A stretch of DNA of 64,000 bases from positions 17,794,001 through 17,858,000 of the forward strand of contig OX637344.1 of assembly GCA_951799405.1 (NCBI GenBank). The letters run 5' to 3'. The position numbers and the translations under genes were made by a program. This document shows, piece after piece, positions 31,501-43,500 of this stretch; the first letter of the stretch is position 1, and the number at the start of each line of letters is the position of its first letter. This DNA comes from Agapetus fuscipes (Eukaryota > Arthropoda > Insecta > Trichoptera > Glossosomatidae). The notes under the pieces were generated by a model. That model searched no databases. It was given only the letters and a program-made list of their open reading frames with translations, and was not told where the DNA came from.

Positions 31501-34500
31501 TACACAGCTTACAAATGTATGTGAATGAGGTCCGCGCATGAATTGGCATAGAGAATATTATTACGTCACTCGGCCGGATTGCTAGGGAAAATAACAAATA
31601 AATAATTAAAAAAGGAAGTTCTACTAAGTCCGCGCTGATTTTTTTCATAAATAAATAAATAATTTGTTATCGGTAACTGTGACGTTTGCCCGCCGAGAAA
31701 ATAACATAAATTCAAATTTGTGCTCAGTCTATTACAGTTTGATCAAAGTATATTGATCTCTCGTGGATTTCCCTAAAGTTTTTTACTCTAGGTCCCAGTT
31801 TGCATGTTGCAGAGTAAAGAAAAATAAAATATTCTTTTTGGCGGGAACAAAAGAGAGACTGCCGCTAACGTCGTTACATATTTTGAAAATTTGACCGCCT
31901 GGAGTTCCGCGGGCTGGGCGGGAGCCTTGATGGGCGGGAAGACGTTTATTTATATTGCGCGGGAAACTATTCCAGAGGCGCGTGGCGGGGAATACAGAAT
32001 GCTGAGGGAATTTCCGCGATTGAGAGAAAATACATATTGTTACATATTGGTTACACAAGTTTTCGCGTATGATGATGATGATGATGATGATGGATGATTT
32101 ATTTCCGGTGGCGCCGTTTAATGATCACAGACCATCTCAAGGGCGCCGTGGCTCTTGGAAAACCGCATTTTCTTAAAAGTCCTCTTCTGAAGGCGATGGT
32201 GGGCTGGTCAGAGCGAAGGTCGACAGGCAGCTTGTTCCATCTATCTAGGGTCCAGTAGATGGCTTAGTTGGTAGAGTGCTTGCACTCCATGTGGGGAGCG
32301 CGGGCTCGAATGCCACTGAGGGTGTAAGAAATGATTTCGCATTACGGTGTTTCTTTTAAACTCAAAATAAAATAGATGTTCTTACTCATCATTTGCGACT
32401 TATTTGTAGAGACAGCGGGGATAAGTTGTATTTTGTGTGCAGCTTAGTTACTGTTACAGTTCATTAAGTACAATTGTTAATTAATAATTACCCAAGGACA
32501 TCTGTTGAACCAGGGTCAAAGTTATGGACAAATGCTCATAGCGGGGATCGAATTAACGTTATTCTATTCCAAATACGCTAGAAAGATCAGTGCACTTGGC
32601 TCTCTCCGCTATAACACCGACCAACAGTTACAGTTGCACTTACTGTTACAGTTACAGTTACTGTTACTGTTATAGTTACAGTTACAGCTTGGTTACAGGG
32701 ATTCTCCTATCTTTTCATAATATTGGGCAGACATTAGATAATTTGAACTTTCAGTTCGTGCCAGAGATTTTCTCCTGTATTTCAGGACCGCTCAAGGTTT
32801 ATTCACACACACCTGGTTGGTGATATTGATGAGGTGAGATGCGGGGCAGGGATGAGCAGCATGCTGGCAGTGCCTCTTCAGGAACACGGCTTGTCCACTG
32901 AAGAAGGCTATTTCCTGGATGATGGCATCCATACTAGAGCTCGTGGTACTACAATAAACAAAACATTCAAATAAGTTATAAGTGTTTGAAGTCTATAATC
33001 TAAGTTGCAAAGATATGTTACGTTTAAGATTCATATTCATGCATTTTTATAAGCAGACACGTACAAGTTCACGCTCACACATGCTGCATGTGGACCTACA
33101 GAATAAAAGCCCGATCTCAAATGAACATCTATAATCTATAATCTAAGTTGCAAGGATATATTCATTCAAAGCTCTCAGATGTATGCCCACAAACAAACAC
33201 GTGTAGTTCGCGCTTACAAATGCTGATTATGTACTTACAAATAAAATCCAAACCTCAAATGAACATAAGCCCTGCAACTCTTGCCGATATTCCCTGAAAC
33301 AGGGGTGACATTGGCAAAGTGAACCATTTTTTACAGTATGGGTGGTCAGCCTCATACCAACCTATAAGTCAAGGAAACATAAACCCTGCAATTCTTGCCG
33401 ACGTTCCTTGAAACAGAGGTAAAATTGGAAAAATGGACCATTTTTTAAATTATGGCTGATCAGCCTCATACTAACCTTTAACCAAGAATAATTCATATGG
33501 AGCGATGAAAAGGGCAATGGTACCGTTTTGGGTATGATGCGGGCAGTACTGTGGAGCTTAGATGTAAAAATCACTTCAGGACTTGAACCAAAGCTTTTTG
33601 TTAAGAAAGTGGGTGTTAGACTAATTACAATATTGACAGGACTAATAATTTTTTATTTTATTTTTATTTTACTTTATTTTACTTTATTAGGAGAAAAAAC
33701 AGATACAGACACAGTTGCAATAAACAAAAAAGTGGATACATATAATTTAAAATGCCTACATCCTTAAAAATTTCCCACATATATATTATAAATTTAATGT
33801 AGCTGACATAAAAATATAAAAGAAGTAGAGGAAGTCAAAATTCAAAAGTAATAAAATTAGTAAAAGAAACAAAAATAACAAGGAGAAACAAGAAGAGTAA
33901 ACAAAGAAAAACATAAGAATGTAAAAGTTAAAGAAGAAAAAAGAGAAGAATAAAAAAGAAGAACAAAAAGCCCAATCAGCACCTATAAACTGGGTGTAAA
34001 AGACATTTTATATATAGTTTTCATCAAGTCCCCCCTAAAGGAGTATTTCCCCTTATTAAACAAATCTAAATCATTAAAATATTTATTAAAATCACTGCAC
34101 ATTCTATGAATAGGAGCTCTTTGACCTGCATTTGTTCGACATTTTGACAGAAAAAATAATTGTGAAGAACGAGAAGCGCATCTTGGTATACGAAACTTAA
34201 TTTGACATAGAAGACCAGGGCAATCCGTTTCCGATAGACAGATACTCCTCAGAGTCAACGCACTCAATATTAAACATCGATTATCAATACTTACCAGATT
34301 TAGATGAAGTAGGCGTTTGTCGTAAGAGCGGTTTTCGTAGCTTAACCGATGGAACAATATTTTCGTAAATTTTCTTTGAACCGACTCTAGTAGAGTTTTA
34401 TACACATCATAAAATGGGTTCCATACAGTCACAGCAAATTCTAGTTGTGATCGTATCAATGAATGATATAAAGTCATATAGCTCGATATCATTTTGAATT

Positions 34501-37500
34501 TTTTTGTCACACGAAACACAAAACCCATCATTTGAAAGGCCCTCTTGACGACGGCATGTACATGCATGTCAAAAAGTAGTTTGGAATCGAAAATCACACC
34601 AAGGTCGCGTATGCAAGATACTCTTTCAAGTGTGTGATTGGAAATTGTATAATTGTAATTGATTTGAATGCGTTTCCTTGAGAAGGTTATAATTTTACAT
34701 TTTTCAAGAGCAAGTGACAGTTTGTTAATCGAGCAGTATAAACTGAGTCTATTTATGTCTTCTTGCAGTAATAGACAGTCGTTAATATTATCGATTTTTT
34801 TAAAAATTTTCATATCATCTGCGAATAATAATAAATTGCTGTTTTTAACGCATTTATGGATATCAGATATGAAAATTGTGAACAAAAAAGGACCTAATAT
34901 GGAGCCCTGTGGGACGCCTGAGCTTATCGCACACAATGATGAGGCGTAACCATTAAGGGTAACAGTTTGATATCTCGAATCAAGATAAGAACAAAACCAC
35001 CTGAATAGGTTGCCCTGGACTCCATTGAAGTGAAGCTTTTTAAGTAATATAAGGTGATCAACCTTATCAAAAGCTTTGCGGAAGTCGGTGTACACGCTGT
35101 CAACAGAAGAGCCCTGGTCAAATGTCTCAAAAATAAAGTTAGAATAAAGTAACAAATTCGAAACTATGGATCTTGATCTGACAAATCCGTGTTGACTATC
35201 AGGAATACAGTGTTTGAGTAGTGGATATATTTTTCCATGTACTAACTTTTCAAAAATTTTAGCAATGCAAGAGAGGATAGATATAGGTCTGTAGTTAGAG
35301 ATGTCATTCATCGGCCCTGCTTTATGTAAGGGTATTATGTTAGCAGTTTTCCATATGCTTGGTATATATCCTTCAGCTAAACTTTTGTTGAAAATAAGTG
35401 TGAGAGGTTTGAACAGGGCATCAGAGGTCATTTTAAGGAAAAAAGCACTTAATTTGTCCGGACCAGCGCCTTTTTTTATATCAATAAGATTAAGTGCTAC
35501 CCTTACATCGTCTTCACATAGGAACAAATCAGAAATACATGTGTTATTATTGTTTTGGTAATTAAAATTCATATTTATAGAGGAGGTATTGGGACTGCAA
35601 GTTAGTTGTGATGACGATTCAAAAACAGACAAGAAATACTGTTTGGGCGAACTGTTAGGTAGGTTTGTTATGGGTAGCTGGCCATAAAATCCTTGTCCTT
35701 GTGCCTATGATCTGACCTATCCGATTTGCCCAATCACCTGTCTCAAGCCAGTACTTCTTCATACGCGGCCTTGGATAGACGTGTCCATCGCAGTGTACAC
35801 CGCGCGCGAACGAAGGAGAAACCACACACAAAAACGCGACCAGTGCTCCGCGAAAGAGGCATCCATTGGAGATAAGGTGAGTCCAGACCATTTGATTCCG
35901 TGATTCCTTCCCCCTTGCTCCATTGGTTGGCTGCCTAGACAGATTTGTTGGGCAGTTCGTCCGATCGCGATAATCGAGAACCAGTTTGCGATCTCAAATC
36001 CTCCCCCACGCACCCCCTTATGATAACGTCAAACTTGGCGTAGTCATAATTTTGGTCCTAACAGAACCAGATCGTAAATTAGAAACTAGATGCACGTAAT
36101 ATTAATTCAGATTCTTATAGTTTGAAATCGGATTCAAAAAATTATTCGCCATTTTTATTGCTACAAAAATGCAATTCGTGACGCGTTCATACATTATTAT
36201 CATAATTATCGCTTTGGAATCGAAGTGCGGGTTAATTCTTTAATTGCCTTGTAAGTATACCTATCTCTTGCATTTTAGGTACATTCGAATTAAGCCCGCG
36301 GTATAAGTAACTACCTAGGTACTAGCATTGTTTACTTTCTTTGTTTACATTATTTGTTTACATTTTGATAAAATTATTATAACCTTCTTCTTTCTTTGCT
36401 ACTTCAATTTATAAGGACTTGTACGTACGGGATTTGTAAAATTTATTATTAATTTTATCAAATTTAATTTATTAAAGCCAAATTTAAAACATGACGTCAG
36501 AACGCGAGAAACGGGCATTTCAACGACGTAAGGAGCGCCTCCAGAATGAGATAGAGACGTACTTGGAACGGGCACAATGCATTTTCGATACCATTAATTC
36601 AATTCATTTGGGAGAAATTTATTTGCGGAAATTTAAAGTGCACGCGGCAGGCATTGACAACTGGCGTAAAGAATTTTTATTACTGGTAAAAGAAAAAAAT
36701 GATTTAATTGCAGAAAGTGAGGAAGATGAAGCAACAGATAATAATATTATTCTGTCATTTGAAGACTTATACGCTGAAATTAAATATACTTACGAGAATT
36801 TAAAAGACACAACAAAATCCTCAAGTGCAAATGATATTCCTTTAAAAAGGAGCATCCAACTACCACGATTAGAGCTGTGTGCCTTCAACGGAGATGTAAA
36901 CAATTGGCCGGTGTTTTATGAAAATTTTAAATCTATGGTCCATGAGAATGACAGTCTAACGGAAGGTGAAAAGATTCAATATTTAGTTGGAAAACTGGTA
37001 GGAAAAGCTCAAAGCATTTGCCAAGGTTTATTGCCAACTGCTCAAAATTATACAATTTTGTGGAATTCGTTGGTCAAGAAATACAACGATAAGCGCGTTC
37101 TGGCAACAACTTATCTAGAGAAATTGTTAAATATTCCTGCAGTAAAGGAACCATCTGCCTCAAACTTGGAGGACTTTATTGATCTATTTTCGGGTTTGAC
37201 TGCTGCAATCAAACAGTTGAACATGGAGAATCTAGAAGACTTTATATTCATACACATTGCGTGTAAGAAACTCGACATGGATACGATTAAGGCTTTTGAA
37301 GTTTCTATACAAGATTCTTCAGACTCAGTAGATTCAATAAAATTTGTGGAATTCATTAGAAATTACTCGCGAATACTACAGCGCGCAAACGGAAGTAGAA
37401 GCAGTAAAATTAACAATCAAATTAACGCGATGCCGCGCAAGCCTTCAGTTTCCCAGAAAAACGTTAGGGCATTTGTTACAGTTAATACTGACAAATGTTT

Positions 37501-40500
37501 GTTGTGCGGAGACAACAACCATTCAAAGTTGTACCAGTGTCCGAAATACACTATCCTGGACGCTCGGGAAAGGTACAATTTTATAAAATCAAAGAAATTA
37601 TGTGTCAATTGTCTAAGTACGATGCATAATCTCAAGAATTGTAAATCAAAGGGAAGATGCAGCGTTTGTAATCGATCCCACCATACTAGCCTGCATTTCA
37701 ACTTGAATTTGCAAGCCGCGGCCGAAGAAAAGGCGGAGCCCTTAGCGCTTTGTGCTATGGGCCCTAATTCTAGTGAGGTAGAATCTACAGTTTTACTAGG
37801 AACTGTTTGTTGTGTAATCTTAGACAAGCGGGGTCAAAGACACACTATTCGCGCTTTATTAGACAGTGCTTCACAGAGAGACATAATAACGGCCTCCTGT
37901 TGTCGAGAACTTCATCTTGATGTAAAGACGACGCGAGACAAAGTTGTTTCAGGAATAGGGGATATTGTCAACCCTATCAAGGGAGTGACAACAATTACCC
38001 TTCTTTCGAGAGTTGAGAAATCGGTCAATTTTAAACTATCGCCTTTGGTGGTTAATCAAATAACTGATAAAATACCCGTCGCCAACATTAATATTGAAAA
38101 TTTAGAATATTTAAAATCATTACGTTTGGCTGATGAAAAATATTTTATTCCCGGAAAAATTGACATGATTCTGGGTGCAGATGTATTCTCCCGTGTGATA
38201 AAACACAACACTATCTCACGAAATTTAGGCGAGCCAGTTGCACTGGATACCCTATTTGGGTATGTGATACTAGGGAAAGTTCCAGTGCTACCGGCAATCA
38301 AAACAGATTATTGTTTCTTTTCAACAATTGAAATTGAAATGAAAAATATCTTGGAGTTGGAGGACGTACCGGACGTCTCCACTCCACAAATCGAGGAGCT
38401 GGTATGTGAAGAAAAATATACTAACACCACCACGAGAGACAAGACTGGTAGATTTTCCGTAATGCTGCCTTTCAAGACCGATCCGGGGCAGCTTGGTGAT
38501 TCTCAGAGAGCGGCAGAGCGGAGATTTTACGCGTTGGAAAGGAAACTGCTTTCAAACTCTTCTGTAAAATTGGAATACGACCTTATTTTCAAAAATTATT
38601 TACAAGAAGGGTATTTAAATCCTGTAAATATAAATTCGGATCAATGCTTGAGCTTGCAATACATAGCCCCGCATCATGCAGTGATACGTGAAAATAAATC
38701 CACAACTAAGGTTCGCGCAGTAATAGATGCTAGTATGAAAACTACATCAGGATTATCGCTGAATGATGTTCTACATACGGGTAGAAATCTGCAAAATGAT
38801 CTATTTAAAATAATATTACACTTTCGCTTGTTTCCAGTTGCTCTAAGCGCTGACATACGTAAAATGTATATGCAAATTCTGGTAAATAAAGAGCATAGAT
38901 GCTATCAGAGAGTTTTATATCGGTTTGATAAAAATGATCCACTTCAGCTTTTTGAATTTACACGCGTACCATTTGGCTTAAAGTGCAGCCCATACCTTGC
39001 AATGCGTACCGTTCGTCGTTTAATTGATGATGAGCGAACACGTTTTCCATTAGCGGCACTTGTAGCAGAGAGAGATATTTACATGGATGATTTGGTTTCT
39101 AGCTGTTTAAATGATGAAGAGGCTATCGCACTTTCAAACCAATTGATTGAATTATTTCTTGCGGGCGGTTTTGAATTGGTGAAGTTCTCGAGTAATTCAC
39201 CATCAGTCATGGGAGGCATTCCCTCAGCTTGTCGCATTTCTGAAGCTGTGGAGTTCAGTTCAGAAGATCAATGTACCATCATTGGTTTGCATTGGTTGCC
39301 TGGAAAGGATGTTTTTACCTTTAGTGTCACTAACAAATTTCGTAAATGTACAAAACGAAATATTCTGTCGACAATTGCGCGCTTCTGGGATTTGATGGGG
39401 TTTGTCGCACCCGTGATTGTAACAGCTAAATTAATGATTAAATTTCTCTGGGAACATAAAATCGATTGGGACGATTGTCCTCCTCAGAGTATAATTTCAA
39501 CTTGGGAAAATTATGAATCGGAACTCCCACTCCTTCAAAGTATTCAGCTGCCACGGCATACAGGTGTAACGCAGGAGTCGATTATATCCCTATTGGGATT
39601 CGCGGACGCAAGTGAGAGAGCATATGGAGCGGTGGTATATATTCATGTATATAATCCTCCAAGTAAACGCGGAGAAATAAGTTTAGCTTGTGCAAAGTCG
39701 CGAGTAGCTCCAAGTCGTACAATATCTTTAGCAAGACTTGAATTATCGGGAATATTGATATTGTCAAAATTAATGCGTGTAGTCATTGATACATATTCAA
39801 CTCGCTGCCAAGTTAATAATGTATACGCCTTTTCTGATAGTACAGTGGCACTCGCTTGGGTTCATTCACACCCATCCCGCTGGCAGACTTTCATCGCGAA
39901 TAGAGTAACTATAATTCAGGATAATATACCTCCAAGTCAGTTTTATCATATTGCCGGGAAAGACAATCCCGCGGATTGTCTCTCACGCGGCCTGACTCCC
40001 GCACAATTAATTGACCACCCGCTCTGGTTTAAAGGCCCTGCCTTCGCGCGCTCACCGATTGAAGAATGGAATTTTTGTAAATTTGATCCAAATACTATTG
40101 AAAACCCGCCGGAACAAAAAATAAAAGTTATGACTGTAATGGATAACTTACCCAAGCAACCAACTTTATTAGGTTCACTCGCTGAACGAATCTCTTCCTG
40201 GAGTAAATTGTTAAGAGTTGTTATTTACATACTTCGTTTTATAAAAAGATTGTCATCAAAATTTGAAGTCTCTCACCTACGGTTTGCAGAAATCGTAGTT
40301 ATAAAAGACTTACAAAATCATCATTTTTCGAACGAAATTAAAAACGCGAAAGCCGGTAAAGTCTTATCTCCTGCATTTCGTAAGCTTAATGCCTTTATCG
40401 ACGCCGATGGGTTGTTACGAGTAGGAGGGAGACTTGTAAACGCTGACTTAGCTTATGACAGTAAACATCCAATACTTTTACCAGGTCGCGGTCATATTTT

Positions 40501-43500
40501 GAATTTAATCATTGATTACTATCATAGAAAATTCTTGCATTCCGGACCTCAGTTACTGATGTCCCTTTTGCGACAAAATTTCTGGATTTTGTCGGCTAGA
40601 AATATTGTGCGTAAACGCGTCCAATTATGTAATACTTGTTATAAGGTTAATCCAAAATCACGCTTCCCCCTCATGGGGGATTTACCTGCCTGTCGGGTAA
40701 ATGAAGGTAAGGCATTTTTCCACTGTGGCATAGACTACGCGGGCCCCTTAAGTGTGATTCCTTATAGAAAAAGAGGTGTGCACAAAATTAAAGCATACAT
40801 TTGTGTGTTTGTGTGCTTAATCACGAAAGCGGTTCATATCGAACTCGCATCAGATCTAAGCACGGAAACATTTATTAACGCTCTTAAGCGATTTTTGTCG
40901 CGACGCGGGCCGGTAAAAATAATGTACTCAGACTGTGGGACAAACTTCATTGGTGCAAAATCTCACCTCGATGCTCTCTATGGTCTCCTGGAGTCTGAAG
41001 CTTTTCAAAATAAGTTCGACAGGGAACTAAGAGACCATCGGATAGATTGGAAGTTCAATCCCCCATCCGCCCCGCATTTCGGTGGAATTTGGGAGAGTAA
41101 CGTGCGGAGTATCAAACTCCATCTGAATCGAGTAATTGGTAAACAATTATTGACATTCGAGGAAATGTCTACAGTACTTGCGCAAATTGAAGCAATTTTA
41201 AACTCCAGACCGCTTTCATGTTTGAGTGCCGATCCATCCGAACCTATTGCTCTAACCCCCGCACATTTTCTCACATTGACTCCTCTAAAGTCACTTCCGG
41301 CGACAGATACCTCCTCTAAAGACATTAGTCTACTGTCTCGTAAACAGTATGTGGACCATTTAGTTCAGTCTTTCTGGAAACGGTGGAAGGTGGAGTACCT
41401 TCACACTCTCCAAACGCGTCAGAAATGGAACACGGAAACAGAGCCAATCAAGATTGGATCTGTTGTCTTGTTAAAAACTGAAGGTAGTGCACCTCTTAAT
41501 TGGCCACTAGGAGTTATTGAGGATGTCTTTCCGGGAGCGGACGGTATAGCTAGAGTAGTTAATGTCCGGACGAAAACTGGAACTTATAGGCGTCCAGTTG
41601 TCAAGGTTTGTCCGTTGCCAAATCAATAACATTACAAAATAATATACAGTCCACTCGCTAAATTAAGTAGATTTAAGTTATAATAATAAACGAATAAATT
41701 AATTAATCGTTGTTTTGAAAGGACTACGTCCTCTCAAGCTGGGGGGCATGTTTGGGCGAACTGTTAGGTAGGTTTGTTATGGGTAGCTGGCCATAAAATC
41801 CTTGTCCTTGTGCCTATGATCTGACCTATCCGATTTGCCCAATCACCTGTCTCAAGCCAGTACTTCTTCATACGCGGCCTTGGATAGACGTGTCCATCGC
41901 AGTGTACACCGCGCGCGAACGAAGGAGAAACCACACACAAAAACGCGACCAGTGCTCCGCGAAAGAGGCATCCATTGGAGATAAGGTGAGTCCAGACCAT
42001 TTGATTCCGTGATTCCTTCCCCCTTGCTCCATTGGTTGGCTGCCTAGACAGATTTGTTGGGCAGTTCGTCCGATCGCGATAATCGAGAACCAGTTTGCGA
42101 TCTCAAATCCTCCCCCACGCACCCCCTTATGATAACGTCAAACTTGGCGTAGTCAAATACGAAGAAAACATATTGCAAATTTCATTAGGGTCGTTCGATA
42201 CCCGATTATCAAGCATCATAGATGATGGATAGCCCATTGAGTTATTTTTTAAATTATGTGTATATTTCCAAAAACTTTTGACGTTATGAGTAACTGATGA
42301 TTCAATGTTGTTTATGTAAGACTTATGACACGCAGTCATGAGTCTCTTTACATTAGCACGAGCAGATCGAAACCTATCGTAGTCACTAATGTTACCATAT
42401 GTCTTCCATCTCTTCCAGGCTTTCAGTTTTGTGCTCATTTGCTTTTTTAAATCATTTGAGAACCAAAAGGGATATTTTTTTGCACGTACATATAATGGTG
42501 GTACATGATAATCTAATATTGAGTACAATTTGGAATAAAAGAAATCGGTCGCATTTTGAGTATTGAGATTATACAAGTTGTCATACCAATTAAATTCTAA
42601 CAATTCTACCATGATTTGATTGAAATTTGCTTTCCTGAAATCGTATTTATGGACATTATGTACTGGCATCCTGGAAAACAAAAATATAATAATAATAATA
42701 ATAAAATAATGATTTATTTGGTGAGCGCTGTTTTTGTGTGTATAATACCTAAAGAGCCCTCTAGCCACTACTGAATACGTAAACTTCTTTTCAAGTAAAT
42801 ACCTGTACTGATGCAGTGTGCGATTATTTGCTGTTTCACAAACTGAGACAGCTGGGAATGCAGTCCGCCATATTAGATAGTCTGTCTGAGGCAGGAAGGC
42901 TGTGGAAGAGGAAGAAGTCTGTCTAGTGCGCAGCATCAGGGCGCTCCAGCACCACCAACTGAAGGCACAACATGCCAACCAGAATGTCCTGGAAGAAGAA
43001 ATACAGTTGATTTTTACAGAAAGTCTGTCTAAGATAGAAAGGCGTTAGAGGAAGAAGGAGACTGTCTGATGTCTAGTATCTGGGGACTCGAGTGACCAAC
43101 CAACTGAAGATATAAAATGTTAACTAGAATATCCTGGAAGAAGAAAGACAGTTGGTTAATGTAGAAAGTGTGTCTGAGGCAGGAAGGCGGTAAAAGGATT
43201 TGAAGTTTATCTACTGTAAGCATACATAATGCCAACTAGAATATACTAGAAAAAGAATGATAGTACGTCATCTTAGAAAATCTCTCTGAAGTAAAAGGAT
43301 GCAGAATGCCATCTAGATAGTGACTGCCAACACATATAATCTATCTGGGACAGAAAAGAACGGTGAAAGAAACAAAATAATTATCTAGAAAGATATTTTC
43401 TGAACTCTGTAGGGCCTGTTGCACCAAACTTCAATCAGACAAAAATTAAGTGTGATTTCTCTCTTTCAAATAAAAAATTTGGTTGCTTATATGTAAGTCA

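Larger units (their letters stand above)
35640..42155 (+). mobile_element. BEL/Pao LTR retrotransposon, complete
   Basis: 6516 bp bounded by two 407-bp LTRs that appear identical by eye, with a 5-bp target duplication AATAC (35635-35639 and 42156-42160). One uninterrupted gag-pol ORF, no env. A run of six G (41741-41746) just before the 3' LTR is the likely polypurine tract. Intact ORF and matching LTRs suggest recent insertion. It sits inside a minus-strand LINE, itself in intron 2 of the channel gene. Confidence 0.95.

Noticed and set aside
35655..36013. Open frames of 78 and 84 codons in the BEL LTR (also 41764-42122)
   Set aside because: They lie wholly within the LTR, occur in both LTRs, run opposite to gag-pol and have no recognisable motif.
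42127..42978. A single 283-codon minus-strand protein
   Set aside because: It is a fusion by chance of pickpocket exon 2, intron 2 sequence and a truncated LINE frame; splice donor at 42802 ends the host part.
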